Assembly: GCA_003135315.1 (NCBI GenBank)
Contig: PLBD01000309.1
Location: 1 to 15,751 of the forward strand
Length of the DNA: 15,751 nucleotides
DNA from: Acidobacteriaceae bacterium
GTDB taxonomy: Bacteria; Acidobacteriota; Terriglobia; Terriglobales; Acidobacteriaceae
Direction: 5' to 3'
This document shows, one piece after another, positions 1-6,332 of the stretch. The notes below the pieces were generated by a model. The model did not search any database and had not been told where the DNA came from. It saw only the letters and a program-made list of their open reading frames with translations. The translations under genes were made by a program, and so were the position numbers. Positions within the stretch are counted from its first letter, which is position 1; the number at the start of each line of letters is the position of its first letter.

Positions 1-237
1 GACCAGATGCCGGAGCCGAAATGGGTGATCTCGATGGGCGCGTGCGCGACCTCGGGCGGCGTGTTCAACAATTACGCGCTGGTGCAGGGCGTGAATCAGT
101 GGATCCCCGTGGATGTGTATGTGCCGGGATGCCCCCCGCGCCCGGAGCAGTTGATCTACGCGATCATGCTTCTTCAGGAGAAGATCAAGAACGATCGGGG
201 ATCGTTTAAGCGCGCCTTGAATCTGGAAACGGCGTAA
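1..237 (+). CDS. nuoB: NADH-quinone oxidoreductase subunit B (NuoB), C-terminal part
   Basis: The 5' end lies outside the window; the open frame runs from base 1 to the TAA at 235-237 (78 residues seen). NuoB is the peripheral-arm subunit of respiratory complex I that carries iron-sulphur cluster N2 and passes electrons to quinone. The visible part has the stretch MGACATSGGVFNNYALVQG and then VDVYVPGCPPRPEQL, which are the hallmark NuoB segments; the Cys of GAC and the Cys of PGC are two of the four cluster ligands, the other two (the CC pair) being upstream of the window. The C-terminus is complete and of ordinary length. It is followed by a strong hairpin, so it is either the last gene of its transcript or a stand-alone nuoB. 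Other nuo genes are not visible here. Confidence 0.96.
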   Translation, partial: DQMPEPKWVISMGACATSGGVFNNYALVQGVNQWIPVDVYVPGCPPRPEQLIYAIMLLQEKIKNDRGSFKRALNLETA

Positions 238-258
238 CTCAGTAAATTGGATTTTGGA

Positions 259-287
259 AAAGCCCGCCTTTCGAAAAGGCGGGCTTT
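259..287. terminator. Hairpin terminator between convergent nuoB and ferritin-like gene
   Basis: A perfect 13-bp inverted repeat (259-271 with 275-287, arms AAAGCCCGCCTTT and AAAGGCGGGCTTT) has a 3-nt loop. It lies 21 nt after the nuoB stop and 33 nt from the stop of the leftward gene at 321. A-runs and T-runs flank a GC core on both strands, so it can work as a bidirectional intrinsic terminator, although the U tract is short. Confidence 0.85.
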
Positions 288-320
288 CGCGTTTCTACCG
301 AGGAGATGCCCAGCTGACCG

Positions 321-1229
321 CTAATAGAGTGTGCCGGCGGGCAACATGTCCTGGATTGGCGTGCTGTAGATCACGCTTCCCTGGTTTACGAGCGCTTGCT
401 GAAGTGAATACGCCGGGCCGGTTGCCGAGTTCAGGAATGGCGCAAGTGCGTCTTCGGCTGAGTTAGGGCCATTGGCCAGACTCGTCAGCCCATCCGTCTG
501 TTCGTAAGCTTTCTGGTTAGCCGGATTTGTATTTCCGATCACGCGGCCCAGCACCCGATGTTCGGCTTCCACGCTGCAAATGGAAGCTGCGACCTTGGCG
601 AAATACTCCAGCTGGTCCGAGGTATAACCTGTCGCTCCATTCACCGCCAGCACCGCGAACTCCTGCACGGCTGTGAGGTATGCGCCGATAAAGGCATTCT
701 CCAGCGCATCCAGCAGTGCCAGGAACGGCCCAAGGGTGTCGAAAGTACCGGTAGGAAAATAGAAGGTCTGGTAGGGATCCTGCTGGGACGAGCCAAGTCC
801 AAGCAAAGTGCGCATCAGATCGGCATGATCAATCTCCTCGGAGAAAGCAGCCTGCAGATAGGCGACATTTCCAGCGTTGGAATCGGTGGGATTGAGGTGA
901 TGGGGAGAGCCGCCCGGGCCGGCCAGGTTGGGGTCCATAATGACCGGGCCGACAAGGGCGTTGTAGTAAAAGGTTGTGGCCAGATCTTCAGCGACCAGAG
1001 CCGCGGTGAAAATGTCACTGGGAGTATCGTGAATGGTCGTGGGAGTTTTGCGGCTGCCGTCCATGGCAAGCTTGTTTTGCGCGAGCGGGCTCTGCGCGAC
1101 CAGCGAACTCAAGCTGCCGCCGACCAAGGTGGCAGATGCAATTCCCAGTCCTGCCATTCCCGTGCCTTTCAGGAATTTACGCCGATTGAGGGCCTTGGTT
1201 GCGAGCGTTGGGATATCAGACAAATCCAT
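321..1229 (-). CDS. Tat-exported ferritin-like domain protein (desiccation-related family)
   Basis: A 302-residue protein. The start was set at the ATG at 1229 because GAGGAG lies about 8 nt upstream; the frame stays open 23 codons further, but without a comparable site. Residues 16-21 (RRKFLK) followed by a hydrophobic stretch to about residue 45 form a classic twin-arginine signal, so the protein is probably exported folded, perhaps with metal already bound. The mature part looks like the Ferritin_2/PCC13-62 desiccation-related family: helical carboxylate ligands appear at E81, E132-x-x-H135, E177 or E190, and E221-x-x-H224, which fits a four-helix di-iron bundle. The substrate is unknown; family members are linked to desiccation or oxidative stress. 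It is transcribed away from the redoxin with a 169-nt gap, so it may have its own promoter. The fold is fairly sure, the role is not. Confidence 0.85.
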   Translation of the reverse strand: MDLSDIPTLATKALNRRKFLKGTGMAGLGIASATLVGGSLSSLVAQSPLAQNKLAMDGSRKTPTTIHDTPSDIFTAALVAEDLATTFYYNALVGPVIMDPNLAGPGGSPHHLNPTDSNAGNVAYLQAAFSEEIDHADLMRTLLGLGSSQQDPYQTFYFPTGTFDTLGPFLALLDALENAFIGAYLTAVQEFAVLAVNGATGYTSDQLEYFAKVAASICSVEAEHRVLGRVIGNTNPANQKAYEQTDGLTSLANGPNSAEDALAPFLNSATGPAYSLQQALVNQGSVIYSTPIQDMLPAGTLY

Positions 1230-1366
1230 GGGGTGATCTCCTCGATTGCAGGAATAGGAAGCGCGCGCCGCGATGACGTAGCCATCCACGCCGAACACGG
1301 CCGTAATCTTCCACCCTGTTTACGGTCAGGCAGGAATCTTGGATTGTCGGGAAAGAGGAAATATCT

Positions 1367-1386
1367 TGATCCGCGACCGCGGATCA
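1367..1386 (-). promoter_or_regulatory. Hairpin after redoxin UGA: candidate bacterial SECIS element (or terminator)
   Basis: On the minus strand an 8-bp perfect stem, UGAUCCGC with GCGGAUCA, closes a GGUC tetraloop. It starts 12 nt after the UGA that ends the redoxin frame, putting the first loop G 20 nt past that UGA. The E. coli fdhF SECIS has its loop GGU at nearly the same distance and also contains GGUC. A second in-frame UGA forms the base of the stem. No U tract follows (AGAUAUUUCC), which weakens but does not exclude an ordinary terminator. Confidence 0.45.
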
Positions 1387-1398
1387 GTTCTTGGAGCT

Positions 1399-1896
1399 TC
1401 AACCGGCACGGAAGTCGCGCACGTCCTCGTGTTTGCGCCAGAGAACGGCGGGAGGCTGCTGACGAAGTGCGGCCAGCTTTTCGTTAACGGCTTCGACGTC
1501 CGCCTTCGACCAGCTGACTGAAGATACCTCGATGTTCCCGCTCGGCTCGATATAAAACAGGGTAGGAACGTTGGTGATCCCGTAGGCGTTCGACACGGCA
1601 TAGTCCTTGGGATCGTCGAGCGCGACGGGGAAGGTGACGCCGTATTCCTTCATGAACGAAGCGGTATCGCGAGCGTTATCCTGGGAAATGCCGAGCACTG
1701 TGACGCTGGCATCGCGGTTCGCCTGGTACATGCGCTCGAAAAACGGAAACGCATATTGGCACACGGGACAGCTCACCTTGAAGAACGCCAGTACGACTGG
1801 TCCCTTCTCGAGCGCCTCTCGCAAGGACACGTGCTTGCCATCAACTGTGGGAAGCGAAAACTCCGGTGCGCGGACGCCTGCTGTCAATGTAACCAC
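1399..1896 (-). CDS. Redoxin / TlpA-like thiol-disulphide protein, possible selenoprotein
   Basis: A thioredoxin-fold peroxiredoxin/TlpA-type protein of 165 residues. The chosen start is the GTG at 1896, because GGAGG stands 9 nt upstream and the protein then begins MVTLTAGVRAPEFSLPTVDG, as redoxins do. An ATG at 1932 in the same frame overlaps the end of mutY and has only a weak ribosome site. The active site is C43-P-V-C46 inside FFKVSCPVC, and the cis-proline loop is NVPTLFYIEPSG. No signal peptide is seen with the GTG start, so it is probably cytoplasmic and reduces disulphides or peroxides. It follows mutY by 26 nt and is probably co-transcribed. After the last residues DFRAG the UGA at 1401-1399 is followed in frame by Ser-Ser-Lys-Asn and another UGA ending at 1384, with a SECIS-like hairpin downstream; if the first UGA is read as selenocysteine the gene spans 1384-1896. 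Confidence 0.88.
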   Translation of the reverse strand: MVTLTAGVRAPEFSLPTVDGKHVSLREALEKGPVVLAFFKVSCPVCQYAFPFFERMYQANRDASVTVLGISQDNARDTASFMKEYGVTFPVALDDPKDYAVSNAYGITNVPTLFYIEPSGNIEVSSVSWSKADVEAVNEKLAALRQQPPAVLWRKHEDVRDFRAG

Positions 1897-1922
1897 TCTC
1901 TGAAACCTCCGAAAAAATCTAC

Positions 1923-2930
1923 TCAATGACATATAGATTCACCCGCGCTGTCCTTGGACGCAAGCGACAATCGGCGCAGGACTTTGCGCGTCAAGCCTGT
2001 CAGAGGCAGGCGCTCGCACTGCCGGTGAGTGAACCACTGCCCATTCGTTGCGAAATCGTGCAACTGATCGGGCGAGGCAGTGAAAACGGCTACCCGGTAG
2101 TCCGTGTCGGTGATGGAGTGGCGAACTTGCAGAAGTGGCGCGTCTCCGTTCGTCACGCCAGGAGCCAGCGCCGGCAGCTCCCACATGCCGGCCATCAGCG
2201 AGGCGTTGGCTGGCCGCTGGACGAGGAGGACGGAAGAATCTCTCCGCGCAAGAGCGTAACTGATAGCCGTGCGCTTCCTGGCGGCTTGCCGGCGTGGTTG
2301 TTCGGCTCCGCGAGACTTACAAAATGTGTTCAGCGGACACCGCAGGCACTGCGGCGCCCGAGGGGTACAGATGGTCGCGCCCAGTTCCATCATCGCCTGA
2401 TTGAAATCGCCCGGGCGTTCGCGATCGAGCAAGATGTCGGCTCGTTGCCAGGATGTTTGCTTCGTATGCAGCTGTCCGTAGAGCCGTTGGAGCACGCGTT
2501 CGACGTTACCATCCAGCACAGCGACTGCCTCGCCAAAGGAGATGCTGGCGATGGCGGCCGCGGTGTAACGGCCGATGCCAGGAAGATCCGACCAGTCCTC
2601 CGCAGTCCGCGGAAATTTCCCGCGCCGCTCGCGCGCAATCAATTTGGCGGCTTGGTGCAGTCGTCTGGCGCGATGGTAGTAACCGAGCCCACTCCATATG
2701 GCGAGAACGGAAGATTCGCGAGCGGCTGCCAGCGCCTTGACTGTCGGAAACCGGCGCAGGAAGCGGGCATAGTGGTCGAGTACCGCGGCTACTCGCGTCT
2801 GCTGCAGCATGATTTCGGAAACCCAGACAGAATAAGGGTTGCGATTGCGACGCCACGGCAAATCACGGCGATTGGCGTCATACCAGCGCAGCAAAACGCG
2901 ACGAAGGGAGCGAAGTTGGGCTGCGGTCAT
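1923..2930 (-). CDS. mutY: A/G-specific adenine glycosylase MutY
   Basis: A 335-residue base-excision repair enzyme that removes adenine paired with 8-oxoguanine. The start at 2930 (MTAAQLRSL) matches the usual MutY N-terminus; 58 more codons are open upstream but look non-coding. In order: a helical domain with catalytic Glu39 in WVSEIMLQQTR, a helix-hairpin-helix LPGIGRYTAAAI (about 116-127), catalytic Asp140 in VLDGNVERV, then a [4Fe-4S] loop with Cys188, 195, 198 and 204 in the exact C-x6-C-x2-C-x5-C spacing, and a C-terminal NUDIX-like domain (LLVQRP, MAGMWELP) that reads 8-oxoG. All key residues are present. There is no Shine-Dalgarno site; a TACAAT element only 9 nt upstream suggests a leaderless mRNA. 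It is divergent from the ABM monooxygenase and upstream of the redoxin. Confidence 0.96.
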   Translation of the reverse strand: MTAAQLRSLRRVLLRWYDANRRDLPWRRNRNPYSVWVSEIMLQQTRVAAVLDHYARFLRRFPTVKALAAARESSVLAIWSGLGYYHRARRLHQAAKLIARERRGKFPRTAEDWSDLPGIGRYTAAAIASISFGEAVAVLDGNVERVLQRLYGQLHTKQTSWQRADILLDRERPGDFNQAMMELGATICTPRAPQCLRCPLNTFCKSRGAEQPRRQAARKRTAISYALARRDSSVLLVQRPANASLMAGMWELPALAPGVTNGDAPLLQVRHSITDTDYRVAVFTASPDQLHDFATNGQWFTHRQCERLPLTGLTRKVLRRLSLASKDSAGESICH

Positions 2931-2939
2931 GCAGCCGCG

Positions 2940-2945
2940 ATTGTA
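2940..2945 (-). promoter_or_regulatory. Putative -10 element of mutY
   Basis: TACAAT on the minus strand ends 9 nt before the mutY ATG, so transcription would start 2-4 nt before or at the ATG. The absence of a ribosome site agrees with leaderless translation. No clear -35 was seen. The surrounding GTACAATCG occurs again, on the other strand, at 3019-3027. Confidence 0.45.
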
Positions 2946-3019
2946 CTGCGCAGAAGCGCAGTTTTCCCAGATCCTCAACCGAACTGATGCTGGCAACGAC
3001 CTCGCCACCAGCGGCAAGG

Positions 3020-3025
3020 TACAAT
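3020..3025 (+). promoter_or_regulatory. Putative -10 element of the ABM monooxygenase gene
   Basis: TACAAT within GGTACAATCG lies 34 nt before the ATG at 3060, leaving room for a short leader that contains the strong AAGGAGGAG ribosome site at 3045-3053. No good -35 is apparent. It is the mirror image of the mutY element at 2938-2946. Confidence 0.4.
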
Positions 3026-3059
3026 CGTTCGCCGTGCGAAACACAAGGAGGAGTTGAGC

Positions 3060-3422
3060 ATGAACAACCACAGCGTACGCTTCGCTGTCGATCTCGCCAT
3101 TCACGAAGGAAAGTTTGATGAATTTCAGGAACTAGCGCACAGGATGATTGCTGTCACCGATAAGGAGCCCGGGGCCCTTAGCTACGATTGGTGTTTGAGT
3201 AGCGACCGCAGCCGGTGCCGGATTCTGGAAACCTACGCCGATGCGAATGCCGTGCTGGCGCACCTGGCGGGGCCGGCGGTGCAGGAATTTGTGCCCAAGA
3301 TGCTCGCCATGTCGAGCCTAAGCCGCTTTGAGGTTTATGGGGACCCCGGACCGGAGGCGTCAAGAATGCTCTCAGGCTTTGGGGCCGAGATATTCGAACT
3401 CTGGCAGGGACTCGGCCGCTGA
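3060..3422 (+). CDS. Putative quinol monooxygenase, antibiotic biosynthesis monooxygenase (ABM) fold
   Basis: A 120-residue protein with the dimeric alpha/beta ABM (YgiN-like) fold. Signs are the EPGALSYDW turn (about 37-45), the segment ILETYADANAVLAHL (about 55-69) and a final beta strand SRFEVYGDPG, plus a short extra helical C-terminal tail (about 100-120). Members act on small quinols or similar aromatic compounds, often without a cofactor; the substrate here cannot be told. The ATG at 3060 was preferred to an in-frame TTG at 3054 because AAGGAGGAG (3045-3053) is correctly spaced only for the ATG. It is divergent from mutY and followed by the chagasin-like gene after 110 nt. It is probably cytoplasmic, with no signal peptide. 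Confidence 0.85.
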   Translation: MNNHSVRFAVDLAIHEGKFDEFQELAHRMIAVTDKEPGALSYDWCLSSDRSRCRILETYADANAVLAHLAGPAVQEFVPKMLAMSSLSRFEVYGDPGPEASRMLSGFGAEIFELWQGLGR

Positions 3423-3532
3423 TCCCGCATCGCCCGAAGGGATGACTCAATGCGCTTTTGCGACCTGGTGCACTCGGGGAAGGGGCCATCGCACTCATGG
3501 TCAACTGCTTTATTCTTGCGGAGGACGCTTAA

Positions 3533-3967
3533 ATGACTCGTTACGCACGGATTGTTGGTGCCGCTACGTGTTGCCTGGTGCTTGTGTGGGTCGCGGAAGC
3601 CTGGCAGACGCCGGCGGCGAAGCCGGCACCAATGGACGGGTCTCATGCTGTAAGCATCACCGATGAAGACAACGGCAAGGATATCGATCTGACATCTGGC
3701 GGCACGCTGATCGTGAAGCTGAAGAGCAATCCTTCGACGGGGTACAGTTGGGTGGTCGCCGGCGATCCGTCTCCGTTGAAGCTGGTGAAGACTGCCTATC
3801 GAAGGAACACGGCATCCTCGAAGGCGGCAGGTGCTCCAGGAGTGCAGGTATTGCAGTTCAGCGCGGGCTCGGCTGGGATCGCGACCCTCCAAGTCATCTA
3901 CCGGCGTGCGTGGGAATATAACGTGCCGCCGGCGAAGACGTTTGGCGTCAGGGTCAAGGTTCGCTAA
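3533..3967 (+). CDS. Secreted chagasin-family (I42) cysteine-protease inhibitor
   Basis: A 144-residue protein with an N-terminal signal peptide (hydrophobic 8-22, likely cleavage after AEA or nearby) and then one immunoglobulin-like chagasin domain. The three inhibitor loops can be seen: NPSTGYSW at 66-73 (family NPTTGY/F motif), a glycine-rich central loop GAPGVQ at 100-105, and RRAWE at 124-128 in the place of the family RPW motif, with Ala instead of Pro. Family members block papain-type (C1) cysteine proteases; in free-living bacteria they are thought to act in the periplasm or outside the cell. GGAGG at 3520-3524 gives 8-nt spacing to the ATG. It could share a transcript with the ABM gene, but nothing shows a functional link. 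The family call is firm, the target is unknown. Confidence 0.88.
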   Translation: MTRYARIVGAATCCLVLVWVAEAWQTPAAKPAPMDGSHAVSITDEDNGKDIDLTSGGTLIVKLKSNPSTGYSWVVAGDPSPLKLVKTAYRRNTASSKAAGAPGVQVLQFSAGSAGIATLQVIYRRAWEYNVPPAKTFGVRVKVR

Positions 3968-3981
3968 TGGTAGTTTCAAAG

Positions 3982-3993
3982 TTGTTGCAACAA
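3982..3993. repeat. 12-bp perfect palindrome downstream of the chagasin-like gene
   Basis: TTGTTGCAACAA is a perfect palindrome 14 nt after the chagasin-like stop and about 100 nt before the feo promoter. It could be a protein-binding site or chance. The rest of the gap 3968-4085 holds nothing else recognisable. Confidence 0.3.
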
Positions 3994-4085
3994 TTCTCGC
4001 AAATGATGCAAGAACGCCAGTTTAGGCCGTGTTTTCTGGCTTCCCAAAAACGTTCACAGATCACAAACGGGTGTGACATTGGACG

Positions 4086-4113
4086 TTGCCTGTGGGGGTG
4101 GAGGAGTTAGAAT
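4086..4113 (+). promoter_or_regulatory. Putative feoAB promoter
   Basis: TTGCCT (4086-4091) and TAGAAT (4108-4113), 16 nt apart, resemble sigma70 -35 and -10 boxes, the -10 matching five of six bases. Transcription would start near 4120, about 10 nt before the feoA ATG, and the Fur-like site at 4124-4140 would lie just past the start point. Confidence 0.4.
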
Positions 4114-4123
4114 AGAGTTGGAA

Positions 4124-4140
4124 TTGAAAATGATTTTCAA
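4124..4140. promoter_or_regulatory. Fur box (7-1-7 palindrome) over the feoA start codon
   Basis: The arms TTGAAAAT and ATTTTCAA are separated by one G, a perfect 17-bp palindrome. Its inner 15 bases, TGAAAAT-G-ATTTTCA, differ from the 7-1-7 Fur consensus TGATAATnATTATCA by a single symmetric change per arm. It covers the ATG at 4130. Upstream of iron uptake genes this is very probably where iron-loaded Fur represses feoAB. Confidence 0.75.
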
Positions 4141-4429
4141 CTTCATATTCGGCCGTCATAAGAAAGAGCCTCAAGCCCAAGCCAGCGCCCTGGCCGACCT
4201 GCATGTCGGCGAGAGCGCCATTCTCTCCGATCTCGAATTGTCTCCCCCCATCGCCGAGCATCTGATGAACCTGGGGTTTGTTCCCGGTCTGGTGGTGAAG
4301 GTGCTGCGCAGCGGCCCCGGCGGCGATCCCCGCGTTTATCGGGTGGATGGTACCGAAGTTGCCATGCGCCGCGATCTCTCGCGTCACATTCACGTGGAGT
4401 TGATTGGCGCTCCCGCGTTTGGAGACTGA
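4130..4429 (+). CDS. feoA: Ferrous iron transport protein A (FeoA)
   Basis: A 99-residue cytoplasmic SH3-like protein that partners FeoB in Fe(II) uptake. The FeoA core runs from LADLHVGESAIL through PIAEHLMNLGFVPGLVVKVL to RRDLSRHIHVEL, all conserved FeoA features. It has about 20 extra N-terminal residues (MIFNFIFGRHKKEPQAQ) compared with the shortest FeoA proteins. I chose the ATG at 4130 because the putative promoter and Fur box place the transcript start only about 10 nt before it; GTG at 4073 and TTGs at 4118 and 4124 are in frame, with a GGAGGAG at 4100-4106 that might serve the TTG at 4118. feoB starts 3 nt after the stop, so the two are translationally coupled. Confidence 0.93.
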   Translation: MIFNFIFGRHKKEPQAQASALADLHVGESAILSDLELSPPIAEHLMNLGFVPGLVVKVLRSGPGGDPRVYRVDGTEVAMRRDLSRHIHVELIGAPAFGD

Positions 4430-4432
4430 TCG

Positions 4433-6328
4433 ATGGGAGCCTCGACCATGAGTTGTCACCCGGTGGCGCCGCCCCGGGATGAAGCTCTCGGTTCCTCGTA
4501 TCGCACGATCGCGGTTGTCGGTCCTCCCAACTCGGGCAAGACCACTCTGTTTAACCGCCTCACTAAGTTGCGTCAGAAAGTCGGCAACTTCCCCGGCGTC
4601 ACTGTCGAACACCATACCGGCTACCTGCGCGATGCCAATGGGGAAGAGATCGCGCTGATCGATCTTCCCGGTGTCTACAGCCTGACGCCGAAATCCGAAG
4701 ACGAAAAAGTAGCGATCGATGTTTTGACCGGGCAGATGCCGGGAACCGCTCGCCCGGATGCGGTCATTCTGGTTCTCAATTCGACTAACCTGCATACCCA
4801 CCTGGTGCTGGCGGCGCGCGTTATCGCGCTGGGCATTCCCACGCTGGTGCTGCTGAACATGGCCGATGAGCTGCGCAAGCAGGGCGGCCACGTCGACGTG
4901 CTTTCGCTGGCGCGTGAGTTGGGAACTCCGGTGGCATTGAGCAGCGCCGCTACAGGCGAGGGGATGGTCGCGGTGCAGAACTTCCTGTCGTCCGCCGCGG
5001 TCAGCCCGGAACCCTTGGAACTGCCGGTTGTGGGAAGCACGCGAGGCTATCGCGAATGGGCGGTGCGGGTGGGAACCAACGCGGGATACCGCCGTCCCGC
5101 CACTCCGGTTTGGACAGCCCGCCTCGACTCGATTTTTCTGCATCGCGTGTGGGGCCCGATCATCTTCGCGCTCGTGGTGATCGGCGTATTTCAAACCATA
5201 TTCGCTCTCGGCCAACCGCTGTCGAACCTGCTGCAGAAATTTCTCGACACCACGGGAGCACAACTGGGCGCTCACCTGCCGGCGGGGATGTTCCAGTCGC
5301 TCATCATCAACGGCGTGTGGAAGGGCACTGGGTCGGTACTGGTCTTTCTGCCGCAGATTTTGCTGCTGTTCCTGGTAATCGGCATTCTGGAGGATTCGGG
5401 ATACTTATCCCGTGCCGCAGTGATCGCCGACCGCACCATGTCGCGCGTGGGTCTGAACGGAAAGAGTTTTATTCCCCTGCTTTCCGCCTACGCCTGCGCG
5501 GTGCCGGCCATCATGGCGACGCGGACTATCGAGAGCAAACGCGACCGCATCGCCACCATTTTGATTGCCCCGTTTATGACGTGCTCGGCACGCCTGCCCG
5601 TGTACACCATGGTGATTGCGGCATTTCTGCCGGCGCGTCCGCTGCTGGGCGTGTTTCTCGGCACGCGTGCGGCGGCCATGCTGGGTTTGTATGTTCTCGG
5701 TTTTCTGATGGCCGTGCTTACGGCCCGGCTGCTGAAGTCCACCATCCTCAAAAGCAAAGACGCTCCGTTCATTCTGGAGATGCCGCCCTATCGCTGGCCT
5801 ATGCCCGCGTCGCTGGCGTTACGGGTGATCGATCGCGGCAAGGCGTTCCTGTATCGCGCGGGGACGGTGATCATGCTGGTTTCACTGCTCCTGTGGGCGG
5901 CCACAAACTTCCCCATGCACCACGGCCAGCCACCTGAGATCCAGAACAGCGTCGTCGCTCAGCTAGGACATGCGATCGAACCGGTGATTCGTCCGCTCGG
6001 CTTCGACTGGAAGATCGGCGTCGGCCTGCTGACCTCGCTAGCGGCGCGCGAAGTCATCATCGCTACCCTGGGCACGCTCAATGGACTCGATCCCCAATCG
6101 CATGCCGCGGGCTTGCAAGCCGCATTGCGTCAGGAACTGACGCCGGCTGGCGCAGTCGCCCTGCTAATCTTCTTCGCCTTCGCCATGCAGTGCATGTCGA
6201 CCATTGCCGTGGTGCGCCGCGAAACCAACGGCTGGAAGTGGCCGGCGCTGCAGTTCATCTACATGACCGTCATGGCCTACGTCGCTGCCTTCGCCGCTTA
6301 CAACATCGTCGGACATTTCGTACGCTGA
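4433..6328 (+). CDS. feoB: Ferrous iron transporter FeoB
   Basis: A 631-residue inner-membrane Fe(II) transporter with a cytoplasmic GTPase domain. G motifs: G1 GPPNSGKTT (30-38), switch Thr in GVTVEH (about 55-60), G3 DLPG (77-80), G4 NMAD (142-145), G5 SAATGEG (171-177). The FeoB_N helical linker is short. The membrane part, from about residue 236, holds two gate repeats: EDSGYLSRAAVIAD ... CAVPAIMATRTI and AAREVIIATLGTLNG near the C-terminus. It is shorter than the E. coli protein (773 residues), which is common for lineages without FeoC; no feoC follows. The ATG at 4433 uses GGAG inside the end of feoA; an ATG at 4448 with GGGAG is an equally reasonable start. The gene converges on the sirtuin with 4 nt between stops and no terminator there. 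Confidence 0.96.
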   Translation: MGASTMSCHPVAPPRDEALGSSYRTIAVVGPPNSGKTTLFNRLTKLRQKVGNFPGVTVEHHTGYLRDANGEEIALIDLPGVYSLTPKSEDEKVAIDVLTGQMPGTARPDAVILVLNSTNLHTHLVLAARVIALGIPTLVLLNMADELRKQGGHVDVLSLARELGTPVALSSAATGEGMVAVQNFLSSAAVSPEPLELPVVGSTRGYREWAVRVGTNAGYRRPATPVWTARLDSIFLHRVWGPIIFALVVIGVFQTIFALGQPLSNLLQKFLDTTGAQLGAHLPAGMFQSLIINGVWKGTGSVLVFLPQILLLFLVIGILEDSGYLSRAAVIADRTMSRVGLNGKSFIPLLSAYACAVPAIMATRTIESKRDRIATILIAPFMTCSARLPVYTMVIAAFLPARPLLGVFLGTRAAAMLGLYVLGFLMAVLTARLLKSTILKSKDAPFILEMPPYRWPMPASLALRVIDRGKAFLYRAGTVIMLVSLLLWAATNFPMHHGQPPEIQNSVVAQLGHAIEPVIRPLGFDWKIGVGLLTSLAAREVIIATLGTLNGLDPQSHAAGLQAALRQELTPAGAVALLIFFAFAMQCMSTIAVVRRETNGWKWPALQFIYMTVMAYVAAFAAYNIVGHFVR

Positions 6329-6332
6329 AGCG

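Noticed and set aside
558..1487. Long plus-strand frame opposite the ferritin-like gene and the redoxin end
   Set aside because: It runs antisense to two genes with clear motifs, has no family resemblance and no ribosome site; a GC-rich shadow frame.
1897..1932. ATG at 1932 as the redoxin start
   Set aside because: It overlaps the mutY stop and has a weak ribosome site, whereas the GTG at 1896 has GGAGG and gives the usual N-terminus; not fully excluded.
1926..2987. 353-codon plus-strand frame opposite mutY
   Set aside because: mutY has every catalytic and cluster residue on the other strand; this frame shows no domain.
3427..3444. Possible terminator hairpin after the ABM gene
   Set aside because: The stem is short with a bulge and has no U tract.
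4073..4129. GTG at 4073 as a longer FeoA start
   Set aside because: The added residues are glycine-rich and unlike FeoA, there is no ribosome site before it, and it lies upstream of the putative promoter.
4061..5275. 404-codon minus-strand frame opposite feoA and feoB
   Set aside because: Low-complexity His/Gln/Arg-rich translation, antisense to firm FeoA and FeoB motifs.
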